Positions 1-7,847 of a DNA stretch of 64,000 nt are shown here, in pieces. The notes below the pieces were generated by a model. That model saw only the letters and a list, made by a program, of their open reading frames with translations. It searched no databases and was not told the DNA's origin. The stretch is from NCBI GenBank assembly GCA_963678775.2, contig CAXXGR010000004.1:186001-250000 (forward strand), read 5' to 3'. Source of the stretch: JBFHIJ01 sp963678775 (GTDB lineage Bacteria; Bacteroidota; Ignavibacteria; Kapaibacteriales; UBA2268). The position numbers were made by a program, and so were the translations under genes. Numbering within the stretch: position 1 is the first letter of the stretch; every line of letters begins with the position of its first letter.

Positions 1-1016
1 AGGTTTATGATGAATCTATAGACGCATTTGACTGTATTGATTTGGCTGAAGCGGCTATTTTTCGTATCGGCGAAAAACGTGTAAATAATTCTTTTTTTTC
101 CATGAAGCAAATGGCTAAAGAAGCTTATGATGTCATTTCACACCTTAGAGAGAGAGATAAAAGCTCTTTGCCGGGCGTTCCCTCCGGTATTGATTTGCTT
201 GACAGAATGCTGGGTGGTTTCCAAAATTCAGATTTAATTATTCTAGCCGGCAGACCTTCTATGGGCAAAACCGCTTTTGCCTTGTCAGTAGTTAGAAATA
301 TGGCAGTTGATTACAAAAAGCCTGTCGCTTTTTTCTCTATAGAGATGGCAAACATTCAACTTGTTATGCGTTTGCTATCATCTGAGTCGGGAATAGATCA
401 ATCAAAAATTAGAAACGGATATATAAACGAAGAGCAAAATCAGAAAATAATCAAAGGATTAGGTACACTCGCTGACGCTCCTCTATTTATAGATGATAGC
501 CCTATGGTTACTATCACTGAACTCAAAGCAAAATGTCGCAGATTAAAAGCTGAGCACAATATCTCTATGGTGGTTGTCGATTACCTTCAGCTAGTACACG
601 CTCCTAAATCAGAATCAAGGGAACGTGAAATTTCAATAATCTCCTCTTCTCTTAAGCAAATTGCAAAAGAATTGAATATTCCGGTAATGGCTCTTGCACA
701 GCTTAACCGTTCAGTCGAATCCAGAACAGATAAAAAACCAATGCTTTCGGATTTGAGGGAATCGGGTTCTATCGAGCAAGATGCTGACGTAGTGATGTTT
801 GTGAACAGACCTGAAAGATATGGGCAACTAACTTACGAAGACGGCACTCCAACTGAGAACACAGGCGAAATAATCATCGCAAAACACAGGAATGGTGAAG
901 TTGGAACAGTAAGAACTGCCTTCATTAAAGAATACGCTCGCTTTGCGAATTTAGCTCTCGAATATGAAGAACGCTTTATCCCGCAAGACCAACAAAATGA
1001 TGACCCCGGTTTTTAA
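1..1016 (+). CDS. dnaB: Replicative DNA helicase DnaB, C-terminal part (5' end outside window)
   Basis: Hexameric helicase that unwinds DNA at the replication fork. The frame is open from the window edge, so the gene starts upstream. What is visible is the end of the N-terminal domain and linker, then the RecA-like domain: Walker A GRPSMGKTAFAL, Walker B VVVDYLQLV, the LAQLNRSVESR segment and the RESGSIEQDADVV segment with its arginine. The C-terminus is a short acidic tail ending PQDQQNDDPGF. No intein or insertion is visible in the part present. The family assignment is firm; only the N-terminal interaction domain is missing from view. Confidence 0.97.
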   Translation, partial: VYDESIDAFDCIDLAEAAIFRIGEKRVNNSFFSMKQMAKEAYDVISHLRERDKSSLPGVPSGIDLLDRMLGGFQNSDLIILAGRPSMGKTAFALSVVRNMAVDYKKPVAFFSIEMANIQLVMRLLSSESGIDQSKIRNGYINEEQNQKIIKGLGTLADAPLFIDDSPMVTITELKAKCRRLKAEHNISMVVVDYLQLVHAPKSESREREISIISSSLKQIAKELNIPVMALAQLNRSVESRTDKKPMLSDLRESGSIEQDADVVMFVNRPERYGQLTYEDGTPTENTGEIIIAKHRNGEVGTVRTAFIKEYARFANLALEYEERFIPQDQQNDDPGF

Positions 1017-1037
1017 AAATAGTGATAATGTTGTGTA

Positions 1038-1073
1038 TTTGAGTTTGTAGATTTATTTTCTGCAAACTCAAAA
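1038..1073. terminator. Hairpin between convergent dnaB and lipoprotein gene
   Basis: An inverted repeat TTTGAGTTTG / CAAACTCAAA with a 16-nt centre lies between two convergent genes. It has no strong T-run on either strand, so it is only a candidate bidirectional terminator. Confidence 0.4.
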
Positions 1074-1085
1074 CTCCATTCTTAT

Positions 1086-1697
1086 CTACTCCACTACATT
1101 ACAATCTGCCAATTTCAAATATATCGAATTTGGATATTCCTTTTTGAGACGAGAAAACATTTCCTCTGCTTTATCTTTGGAATCAGTTATGCAATAAACC
1201 TGACCAAGTCGGACTAAGATTTTCTCATAGATGGCGTCAGGTGTTTTACTGTCTTCTAAAAGCATTTCAAGTATGTTTTTTGCTGAGCCGAGTTCATTAT
1301 TCAAAATATTGCATTCACTTTTGTAAAACATTGTTTCAAAATAGAGCGAATCGTTTTTACGTAACATCCCTGAAAATGCGTCGAATTTGCTACAAGCTGT
1401 CTTGTAGTTTTCTTTATCAAAATCACGAACTGCATCACTAAAAAAATCATTTAAGCTACGACTTTGAGTACCGTTTTGTGCTATAGGCATAATGACCACA
1501 GCAGTGTCCAAAAATCGTGTATCTGCAAAGTTACTTTCTGTCTCGATATTATCTTCCTGACGAGATAATGTTTCTTTTTCTGCTTTTTTCTGCGTATCAT
1601 CATAATAATGTCTGGAACGTACCGGTGAGCAAGAAGCAAAAAAGCCAAATAGTAATATGATAGAAAATATATATATTGCTCTCATTAGCGTACCCAT
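1086..1697 (-). CDS. Lipoprotein with TPR-like C-terminus
   Basis: The start was chosen at the methionine before a lipoprotein signal peptide (MRAIYIFSIILL... then lipobox FASC with the Cys as lipidation site); an ATG four codons downstream is equally possible. A longer reading frame exists but would run into the divergent gene starting at 1762. After a charged, disordered stretch, the C-terminal 120 residues have alternating helical TPR-like segments (for example DAIYEKILVRLGQVYCITD and KAEEMFSRLKKEYPNS), resembling YbgF/BamD-type repeats. It is probably tethered to an envelope membrane. The exact function is unknown. Confidence 0.75.
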   Translation of the reverse strand: MGTLMRAIYIFSIILLFGFFASCSPVRSRHYYDDTQKKAEKETLSRQEDNIETESNFADTRFLDTAVVIMPIAQNGTQSRSLNDFFSDAVRDFDKENYKTACSKFDAFSGMLRKNDSLYFETMFYKSECNILNNELGSAKNILEMLLEDSKTPDAIYEKILVRLGQVYCITDSKDKAEEMFSRLKKEYPNSIYLKLADCNVVE

Positions 1698-1761
1698 AAT
1701 AAATATTCGTATCTCGATATACGAGATCAAGCAATTTTGAAGCCAAATTGGAGATTTTAAC

Positions 1762-2862
1762 ATGAAATTCTCTTTACAATCAATCGACACTCCGGCTCTT
1801 CTTATAGATTCGGTAAAAATGCATGAAAATTTAGACTTTGTACAAGAATTAGCTAAAAATAAAATTGTCAATCTACGACCTCACTTCAAAACTCATAAAT
1901 CAATAGAGTTTGCGAAACTTCAAATTAGCAAAGGAGCTGTGGGCATTGCCTGTGCAAAAACAGAGGAAGCGCTTTGCTTAGCTCAAGCTGGCATTAAAGA
2001 TATTCAAATAGCTAACGTTATCACCGGCAAGCAAAAATACCAACGCATCGTCGAAATCCATAAACTTGTGGACAAACTAACCTTCGGGGTAGACTCTTTA
2101 GAGCATATAGAAGAAGCAGATGCTGTTGCTAAAGCTAACGACATATTCTTGGATGTACTTATAGAAGTTGACACGGGACTACACAGAAATGGTATTGCTA
2201 CCAAAGAGCAAATCATTTTACTTGCTAAAGCAATATTAGATACTAACAATTTGAATCTAGAAGGTATCTACACTCACGCCGGTAGCGTTTATGCTGCTCA
2301 TAATACAGACGAAATTGTGGATATAAGCAAAGAATCTGTCAGGCTAATGAGCCATTTAGTTAAATCACTCAAAGCGGAAGGTTTTAAATGCCCAACTGCT
2401 AGCATAGGTTCAACTCCTGAACTTCGCCACTTTCGCAAAACAGAGCATATGTCTGAGCTTCGCCCCGGAAATTATATTTTCTATGACAATATGCAAGTAA
2501 GCTTGGGTTCTTGCACAGAGGACGAACCTGCACTCTACGTTGTAGCATCAGTAATCGGCGTGCATAAAGACAGAGTAGTCTTAGATGCAGGCTCAAAAGC
2601 ACTGGGCTTAGACAAAGGAGCTCACGGAAACAACAATATCCAAGGCTATGGTAAAATAATCGGCAAAGAGTCTCAAATTTCAAGAGTGTCCGAAGAGCAT
2701 GGCATAATTGACGAACCTGCGGATGAATTCGCTATCGGAGATAAATTATTGATTATTCCAAATCATGCCTGTGCAGTAGTAAATCTATTTGACTATTATT
2801 TGCTTTTGGAAGATGAAGAAGTAAGAGAAGTAAAAATAGATGCCAGAGGAAAAAGCAAGTGA
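1762..2862 (+). CDS. D-threonine aldolase / D-serine dehydratase-like PLP enzyme
   Basis: Fold-type III PLP enzyme with an alanine-racemase-like N-terminal barrel. The PLP lysine is expected in RPHFKTHKS near residue 44. The C-terminal domain has the PNHACAVVN motif near residue 330, whose His and Cys bind the divalent metal in D-threonine aldolase and eukaryotic-type D-serine dehydratase. Length (366 aa) fits the family. Known members cleave D-threonine to glycine and acetaldehyde or deaminate D-serine; the sequence alone does not choose between them. A GGAG sequence lies a few bases before the ATG. It is followed by the R-M insertion, which did not disturb it. Confidence 0.85.
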   Translation: MKFSLQSIDTPALLIDSVKMHENLDFVQELAKNKIVNLRPHFKTHKSIEFAKLQISKGAVGIACAKTEEALCLAQAGIKDIQIANVITGKQKYQRIVEIHKLVDKLTFGVDSLEHIEEADAVAKANDIFLDVLIEVDTGLHRNGIATKEQIILLAKAILDTNNLNLEGIYTHAGSVYAAHNTDEIVDISKESVRLMSHLVKSLKAEGFKCPTASIGSTPELRHFRKTEHMSELRPGNYIFYDNMQVSLGSCTEDEPALYVVASVIGVHKDRVVLDAGSKALGLDKGAHGNNNIQGYGKIIGKESQISRVSEEHGIIDEPADEFAIGDKLLIIPNHACAVVNLFDYYLLLEDEEVREVKIDARGKSK

Positions 2863-2985
2863 GCTAAAGATTTTAAAATGATATACTCTATCAGAAATCA
2901 AAGATGCAAGCGTTAGACATCAATATTTCTTTTCTGATTACTATAATTCCCAGAACAATATAGATTCTTTTATTTGATACATTGC

Positions 2986-3030
2986 AAAAAAAGTGGGCAG
3001 TAAAAACAATTACCTGCCCACATTTTTTTT
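2986..3030 (-). terminator. Ancestral mltG terminator, now separated from mltG
   Basis: Perfect 8-bp stem GTGGGCAG (2993-3000) / CTGCCCAC (3014-3021), with an A7 run before and a T8 run after, so it can work in both directions. The loop contains the stop codon of the mltG remnant, and one arm encodes the last MltG residues. The current full mltG copy (5325-6350) has lost the downstream arm because of the R-M insertion. Confidence 0.8.
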
Positions 3031-3122
3031 AAATATTCGTATATTTTTAGAGTGTCCGGCCAAATCTTCCGAGAAGTTATGCTTACCACTTCCGTCTCCT
3101 AATGCCACCATATAATACCATT
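3010..3122. repeat. Left copy of 113-bp direct repeat (mltG 3' end remnant)
   Basis: This segment is identical, base by base, to 5325-5437, the last 113 bp of mltG including the stop codon. Here it is a remnant: upstream of 3122 the mltG frame is lost. Together the two copies flank 2202 bp holding the C, R and M genes, which looks like insertion with a long target duplication. Confidence 0.95.
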
Positions 3123-3186
3123 GAGAGTATAATGCACATTTCATTCCTAAAACCGGCTATTAACTTATTAACAGTCAAATATGCTA

Positions 3187-3194
3187 ACTATAGT
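3187..3194 (+). promoter_or_regulatory. Candidate C-box upstream of R-M controller gene
   Basis: The palindrome ACTATAGT lies about 48 bp before the controller start. It resembles half-site pairs (GACT...AGTC type, ACTTATAGT-like) bound by R-M controller proteins. A second, weaker match (AACTTATTAACAGTC) lies just upstream at about 3161-3175. Binding is inferred, not shown. Confidence 0.35.
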
Positions 3195-3241
3195 ATGTAG
3201 ATTTAGATAAGATATTCAGCTATATTTATTAGGAGGAAATT

Positions 3242-3475
3242 ATGGGAACAGATATGCTAAAGTCATTCGGATCCGAAATAAGAAATTTACGGATGTCAAA
3301 GAATCTATCGCAAGAAAGATTAGCAGAAATAGCTGGTGTGCATAGAACTTATATAGGCATGATAGAAAGAGGAGAAAAGAATATTTCACTTGCAAATATT
3401 GCAAAAATAGCGAAAAGTTTAAATATACATATTTATGAAATATTTCAGAGAATAGAATGCCAGGAAATGAACTAG
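3242..3475 (+). CDS. XRE-family R-M controller (C) protein
   Basis: A 77-aa protein made almost only of an HTH_3 (lambda-repressor-like) domain: LRMSKNLSQERLAEIAGVH, then the recognition helix region RTYIGMIERGEKN. Size and position directly before the endonuclease match C proteins of type II R-M systems, which delay endonuclease expression after entry into a new host and autoregulate. A strong AGGAGG site (3231-3236) precedes the ATG. Its 3' end overlaps the endonuclease start by 19 nt, so translation is probably coupled. Autoregulation through the upstream palindrome is an inference. Confidence 0.85.
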   Translation: MGTDMLKSFGSEIRNLRMSKNLSQERLAEIAGVHRTYIGMIERGEKNISLANIAKIAKSLNIHIYEIFQRIECQEMN

Positions 3476-4221
3476 AGATAGTAAAATTTTTACTTTCAAG
3501 AAAAGGCAAAATTGTATTACCCCATGTTGGTAAAGTTGACAAAATCTCTACACCCATCAAAAATAATTTGATTAGTGAAATAATCTACCCTGAAGATATT
3601 TCTTTAGTTACATCAGATAATTCATCAAAAAAAGCAGATATTTTACTTAATGACATTGGTATCTCACTCAAACAAACAGGTGCTAGTTTTGCTTTTAATA
3701 GAATTCAAAGGGAGAGTGTAGTTTCATTGTTCAAGTTATTGAAGATTAAATCCCCAAGAAAAATATTAGATAAACTTGATCTGGAAGTTGATAATTTTCA
3801 TAACGGTATCAATAGCTCTAGGTCTAGACCATGGAGAAATATTTTTACTTTACAAGATTTTACTATAATTTTGCAATATTTGATGATGAAAGGAAGTCCT
3901 AACTTGAGAGAATCTTCCTTTCCTGCACAATATATTATAGAAGGAAAACCTAAATTAAATGTAAATAGTGATTTAAAACTATTTACATTTGAAGAATATT
4001 TAGAAACTTATCAAGACAACTTATTTGTTGCTATCCGAAGATGTTGGTATGGACAATCTAGTAAATCAGAACATAATAGGGCAATGTCATTGATGAAGAA
4101 AAGTGGGAATACTAAGTGGATTTACGATAACGTCAGTGGAACTCCTAAAGGTGAATGGAGAGATAATATTGCTGAATCAGACAGGAAAACAGTGTACTAT
4201 ATTTCTATAGAGAAGAAATGA
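3457..4221 (+). CDS. Type II restriction endonuclease (putative)
   Basis: The 254-aa product sits between a C protein and a cytosine-5 methyltransferase, overlapping both (19 nt and 4 nt), so the endonuclease role is mainly from context. A PD-(D/E)XK-like core is plausible around residues 55-75: the Asp of KKADILLND, then GISLKQTG giving the S-x-K variant of the motif, followed by FNRIQRESVV. No close family can be named from memory; a GGCC-type enzyme is suggested only by the partner methylase. It cuts unmethylated DNA at the site protected by the partner. Base composition is more AT-rich than neighbouring genes, as in horizontally acquired R-M genes. Confidence 0.7.
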   Translation: MPGNELEIVKFLLSRKGKIVLPHVGKVDKISTPIKNNLISEIIYPEDISLVTSDNSSKKADILLNDIGISLKQTGASFAFNRIQRESVVSLFKLLKIKSPRKILDKLDLEVDNFHNGINSSRSRPWRNIFTLQDFTIILQYLMMKGSPNLRESSFPAQYIIEGKPKLNVNSDLKLFTFEEYLETYQDNLFVAIRRCWYGQSSKSEHNRAMSLMKKSGNTKWIYDNVSGTPKGEWRDNIAESDRKTVYYISIEKK

Positions 4222-5309
4222 AAAATAATAATTATAAAATCGCATCTTTCTTTTCTGGAGCTGGCGGATTAGATTTGGGATTTAGTTTGGCTGGTTTTGA
4301 TATTTCTTGGGCAAATGAATATGACAAAACAATATGGGATACTTTTGAATATAATCATAGACATACTTTTTTAGACAGAAGAAGTATTACTGATATTAAA
4401 TCAGAAGAAATTCCTGAAGTTGATGGAATAATTGGTGGTCCTCCTTGTCAAAGTTGGAGTGAAGCAGGTGCTTTAAGAGGTATAAATGATAAGAGAGGAG
4501 AATTATTTTACGATTTTATACGAATTATTTCAGAAAAACAACCTCGATTTTTTTTGGCAGAAAATGTTTCAGGTATGTTATTGCCTTCGAATAAAACTGC
4601 TTTGGAAAACATAAAGAAGTTATTTATTGCTAGTGGTTATAAACTTTACTTTAAATTACTAAATGCATCTGACTATGGAATTCCACAAGACAGAAAAAGA
4701 GTTTTTTTTATAGGTTTTAGATCTGATTTGGATATAAATTTCAATTTTCCGATTCCAACATTTAAGAATAAAACCTTTTTAAAAGATGCAATTTTTGATT
4801 TAAAAGAATGCGCTATACCTGCTGCTGAAAAAAATAAGGCAAATACTAAATGTATCGTTCCAAATCATGAATATATGACTGGTGGATTTTCGTCCATATT
4901 TATGTCTAGAAATAGAGTTCGTTCATGGGATGAACCATCTTTTACTATTCAGGCAGGAGGAAGACATGCACCATTACATCCACAAGCTCCAAAAATGCCT
5001 TTAGTAAAAGAAAATGTTCGCATCTTTGTGAAAGGCAAAGAAAATCTATATAGAAGATTAACTGTTAGAGAATGTGCAAGAATACAAACTTTTCCTGATG
5101 ATTTTATATTTCTTTATGATAATATCGCCAATGGTTATAAGATGGTGGGAAATGCCGTACCTGTTAATTTAGCTTATATTTTAGCAAAAGAAATTATAGC
5201 TCATTTGCACAGTACAAATACTAAACATAGTATTCCTCCAAAATGGGAAGAAGTTAAACAACTAATTAATCAGAATCATTCAGAACCAGTACCTTTAACC
5301 TTGTTTTAA
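4218..5309 (+). CDS. DNA (cytosine-5)-methyltransferase, HaeIII-like
   Basis: All C5-MTase motifs are present in order: I (FFSGAGGLDLGF, AdoMet), IV (GGPPCQSWSEAG, catalytic Cys), VI (FLAENVSGM), VIII (QDRKRVFFIGF), then a variable region with MSRNRVRSWDEPSFTIQAGG, IX (RRLTVRECARIQTFP) and X (GYKMVGNAVPVNLA). From memory the sequence is close to M.HaeIII along its whole length, including the target-recognition region, so GGCC or a related site is a reasonable guess. The start overlaps the endonuclease stop (ATGA). It ends only 15 bp before the right 113-bp repeat. It protects the host chromosome from the partner nuclease. Confidence 0.93.
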   Translation: MKNNNYKIASFFSGAGGLDLGFSLAGFDISWANEYDKTIWDTFEYNHRHTFLDRRSITDIKSEEIPEVDGIIGGPPCQSWSEAGALRGINDKRGELFYDFIRIISEKQPRFFLAENVSGMLLPSNKTALENIKKLFIASGYKLYFKLLNASDYGIPQDRKRVFFIGFRSDLDINFNFPIPTFKNKTFLKDAIFDLKECAIPAAEKNKANTKCIVPNHEYMTGGFSSIFMSRNRVRSWDEPSFTIQAGGRHAPLHPQAPKMPLVKENVRIFVKGKENLYRRLTVRECARIQTFPDDFIFLYDNIANGYKMVGNAVPVNLAYILAKEIIAHLHSTNTKHSIPPKWEEVKQLINQNHSEPVPLTLF

Positions 5310-5324
5310 ATACAGCAGAAAAAT

Positions 5325-5437
5325 TTACCTGCCCACATTTTTTTTAAATATTCGTATATTTTTAGAGTGTCCGGCCAAATCTTCCGAGAAGTTATGCTTA
5401 CCACTTCCGTCTCCTAATGCCACCATATAATACCATT
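5325..5437. repeat. Right copy of 113-bp direct repeat (3' end of intact mltG)
   Basis: Identical to 3010-3122. Begins exactly at the mltG stop codon and runs into the gene. This copy keeps the mltG frame complete, so the insertion regenerated the target gene while displacing its terminator. Confidence 0.95.
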
Positions 5438-6350
5438 TATGTTTTTCCGGATTCAAAACTGCTTCCAATGACTTTCTACCGGGGTTATTGATTGGCCCCG
5501 GTGGCAATCCGCCATATTTATAAGTGTTATATGGATTGTCAATTTCTAAATCTTTATATAAAACTCTTCTTTTTTCGCCAATAGCATACTGGACCGTTGG
5601 ATCTGCCTGCAGTAACCAACCATGCTCCAAGCGGTTTAAATATAAACCGGCAACTCTTGCTCTTTCAGATTCTACAGGAGTTTCTGCTTCTACAATAGAG
5701 GCTAAGGTATGCACTTCATGAACTGGTAGATTCAAATCTTTAGCTTTTGTTAAGTTTTCCGATGTCCAAAACTTTTTAAATTCGCTTAAAAGCTTTGCTA
5801 CTATGTCAGCTTCTTTGTCATCCATAAAAAAAGTATAAGTGTTAGGCATCAAGTATCCGAGAGCACTTTCTTGATTGATACCATAGCTTTCCAGTACACC
5901 TTTATCTTTACATATATTTACAAACTTAGAAGAATCAAGATTCATTTCCTGACTAATCTCAGATGCATACTTATTGATTCCAAATCCTTCGGGAAAGGTT
6001 ACGGTTGCAGTGTAAAGATTATCACCTGTAAATATGGATTCTATTAGCTCTTGGTTGCTAGTGCCTTTGTCAAACTTATAATAGCCTGCCTGTAGGCTAT
6101 TTTTTTTCTTGCCTGACAGATATCTAACATACAAATCAAAAAACCATTCAGGCTTAAGCGTTCCCTGTTCCTGAAGCAAATCTACTGCTTTATAGACAGA
6201 TGTCCCATAAGGAATGCGCAAAACAACATCATTATCTGCCGCAGGCTTTGCTAAGGTATCTTTTAACCATAGATAAGAGCCTGAAGCAGAAAACAAAACA
6301 AGCAAAGTTATAGAAATGAATACGATTTTTAAGAACCTCATTTCTACCAT
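5325..6350 (-). CDS. mltG: Endolytic peptidoglycan transglycosylase MltG (YceG-like)
   Basis: Inner-membrane lytic transglycosylase that cuts nascent glycan strands and limits their length. One N-terminal membrane segment (FLKIVFISITLLVLFSASG), a LysM-like region (residues about 35-110), then the YceG domain. The catalytic glutamate is expected in ASIVEAET, followed by ERARVAGLYLNRL and the substrate-pocket region LQADPTVQYA. The product of 341 aa is a normal length, so the 3' R-M insertion did not truncate it. Its start overlaps the stop of the upstream nitroreductase gene, so the two are co-transcribed. An ATG three codons downstream (6341) is an alternative start. Confidence 0.95.
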   Translation of the reverse strand: MVEMRFLKIVFISITLLVLFSASGSYLWLKDTLAKPAADNDVVLRIPYGTSVYKAVDLLQEQGTLKPEWFFDLYVRYLSGKKKNSLQAGYYKFDKGTSNQELIESIFTGDNLYTATVTFPEGFGINKYASEISQEMNLDSSKFVNICKDKGVLESYGINQESALGYLMPNTYTFFMDDKEADIVAKLLSEFKKFWTSENLTKAKDLNLPVHEVHTLASIVEAETPVESERARVAGLYLNRLEHGWLLQADPTVQYAIGEKRRVLYKDLEIDNPYNTYKYGGLPPGPINNPGRKSLEAVLNPEKHKWYYMVALGDGSGKHNFSEDLAGHSKNIRIFKKNVGR

Positions 6351-6883
6351 TTATCCCAGTGAATTTTTTCTTTTACGAATTTATCTTTTGGTAATTCATT
6401 GCCAAAAGGTATGCCCACTGGTATTACACTTAGAGGAAGTATCCCTTTAGGAAGAGCTAGAATATCTTTGACAGTGTTTACTCTGTCACTAGCAGGATAA
6501 ACAGCGGTCCAAACTGCTCCGTACCCTAAGGCTTCTGCTGCCAATAATATATTTAGTGTAGCTGCAGAGCAATCCTGCACCCATAAGCTTCCTTCCGGTT
6601 CGTTGAAGGCTTCACCGGGCTTGCCGCAAACGACTATGCCTGCAGCTGCATCTTTTAACATCTTAGCATAAGGCAATCTTTCGCTTAGGAAATCCTTGAT
6701 ATATTTATCAGTAACAATTATAAATTCCCAAGGCTGATGGTTGTTTGCAGAAGGGGCTGCCATGCCGGCTCTTACCATTTCTTCCAAGTGATCTTGTGGA
6801 ATAGCTTCATGTTTAAATTCTCTTATGCTTTTTCTAGTATGTATAGTGTGAAGTGCGGTATTTTTATCGTACTTTTTAAGCAT
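6344..6883 (-). CDS. Nitroreductase family protein
   Basis: FMN-binding NADH-dependent oxidoreductase fold. Motifs: TRKSIREF near the N-terminus (FMN phosphate contacts), MAAPSANNHQPWEF, and a later LAAEALGYGAVWTAVYP segment, all typical of the nfnB/NfsA-like family. The start was placed at 6883 because an AGAGGGA sequence sits about 10 nt upstream; a frame with ten more codons exists. Overlaps the mltG start. The physiological electron acceptor cannot be told from sequence. Confidence 0.88.
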   Translation of the reverse strand: MLKKYDKNTALHTIHTRKSIREFKHEAIPQDHLEEMVRAGMAAPSANNHQPWEFIIVTDKYIKDFLSERLPYAKMLKDAAAGIVVCGKPGEAFNEPEGSLWVQDCSAATLNILLAAEALGYGAVWTAVYPASDRVNTVKDILALPKGILPLSVIPVGIPFGNELPKDKFVKEKIHWDKW

Positions 6884-7033
6884 TTTTCCAATCCCTCTAT
6901 GTACAAGTTGCATTTTAACAAATATACGTCCAAAAAAAATATTATTTCAATACAATATTACTTTTCTTCAAACTTCTACATTGCTAAACAGCAATATAGT
7001 ATTTTAAATTTCTATTTTTAAGGAGACTCAGCA

Positions 7034-7444
7034 ATGGGCATGAAGATAACTTTCCCGGGAAACAAGAAGGTAAATGCGGAATTTAACGGATGGGTAGTAG
7101 CAACTGATCAACCTGTAAATGGTGGTGGCGATGGAACAGCTCCTGCTCCTTTTGAATTATTTTTAGCATCATTAGGCACTTGTGCAGGCATATATGTAGC
7201 AGGTTTTTGCCAATCGCGTGGCATAGACATGGAAGGGATAGAAATTGATCAGGACTTGAAATGGGACCCTGTCAAACAAAAAATTGGTAAAATTGAACTG
7301 AACATAAAAGTACCGAAAGATTTCCCTGAAAAATACTACGACGCACTTGTTAAATCTGCTTCTATGTGTGCAGTTAAAAAAACAATTCAAGATCCGCCGG
7401 AGTTTGAAATCAAAACAGTAGTTAATGACGCAGTAAACGCATAA
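7034..7444 (+). CDS. OsmC family protein
   Basis: A 136-aa OsmC/Ohr-fold protein. Two conserved cysteines are visible, in LGTCAGIYV and SMCAVKKT, which in this family form the thiol peroxidase centre that reduces organic hydroperoxides or disulfide-type adducts. The N-terminus PGNKKVNAEFNGW and GGGDGTAPAPFELFLAS match the YhfA-type branch more than Ohr. A clear AAGGAG site lies before the ATG. It is followed by a rho-independent terminator, so it is a single-gene unit. Confidence 0.88.
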   Translation: MGMKITFPGNKKVNAEFNGWVVATDQPVNGGGDGTAPAPFELFLASLGTCAGIYVAGFCQSRGIDMEGIEIDQDLKWDPVKQKIGKIELNIKVPKDFPEKYYDALVKSASMCAVKKTIQDPPEFEIKTVVNDAVNA

Positions 7445-7472
7445 ATAAAATTTTCACTATGACAAAGCACGA

Positions 7473-7511
7473 AAAGGGGACCTGATTTATAATTGGGTTC
7501 CCTTTTTTTTT
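7473..7511 (+). terminator. Rho-independent terminator after OsmC gene
   Basis: Stem AAGGGGACC / GGTTCCCTT (one G-U pair) followed by a T9 run. The group II intron remnant begins at the next base, as expected for group IIC introns that target terminators. Confidence 0.9.
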
Positions 7512-7731
7512 GTTCGCCCAGCTTGTGTATCAACTATAGGGAGTAAGTCCCGAACGGCATAGATAGTAGGAATCGTTAGCTTAAGACAAAGTGTGATATA
7601 TGGAATAGACCAATGAATTGCTGTACTAACGGTAACCAGATGTTTAGTGAACCCGCCCAGTACACCCTAAGCTGTACGTACTGAAGTATGAGAGGTCGGA
7701 GCATGAAATAATCATGCTCCTCCTACTCGAT
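7512..7731 (+). mobile_element. Group II (IIC-like) intron remnant lacking the RT gene
   Basis: The 5' end GTTCGCCCAG resembles the bacterial intron start GTGCGCCCAG. It is followed by domain-I-like text (AGGGAGTAAGTCCCGAA, then ATAGTAGGAATCGTTAGCTT). About 140 nt later comes the 3' end: a degraded domain V (GTACGTACTGAAGTATGAGA), a domain VI hairpin GGAGCATGA / TCATGCTCC (7698-7720) and the canonical end TCCTACTCGAT. There is no room for a maturase and most of domains I-IV are missing, so it cannot move alone. It starts directly after a terminator T-run. Identification rests on recalled intron consensus. Confidence 0.75.
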
Positions 7732-7847
7732 TATTTTATACTGCAATAATTGTGATAAATAATTTTTTTAATATTATAAAGTATACTATATTGAACATAT
7801 ATATATAATTTAGCCAGCTTATTTGAAAAAGTACAGAGGAACACACT

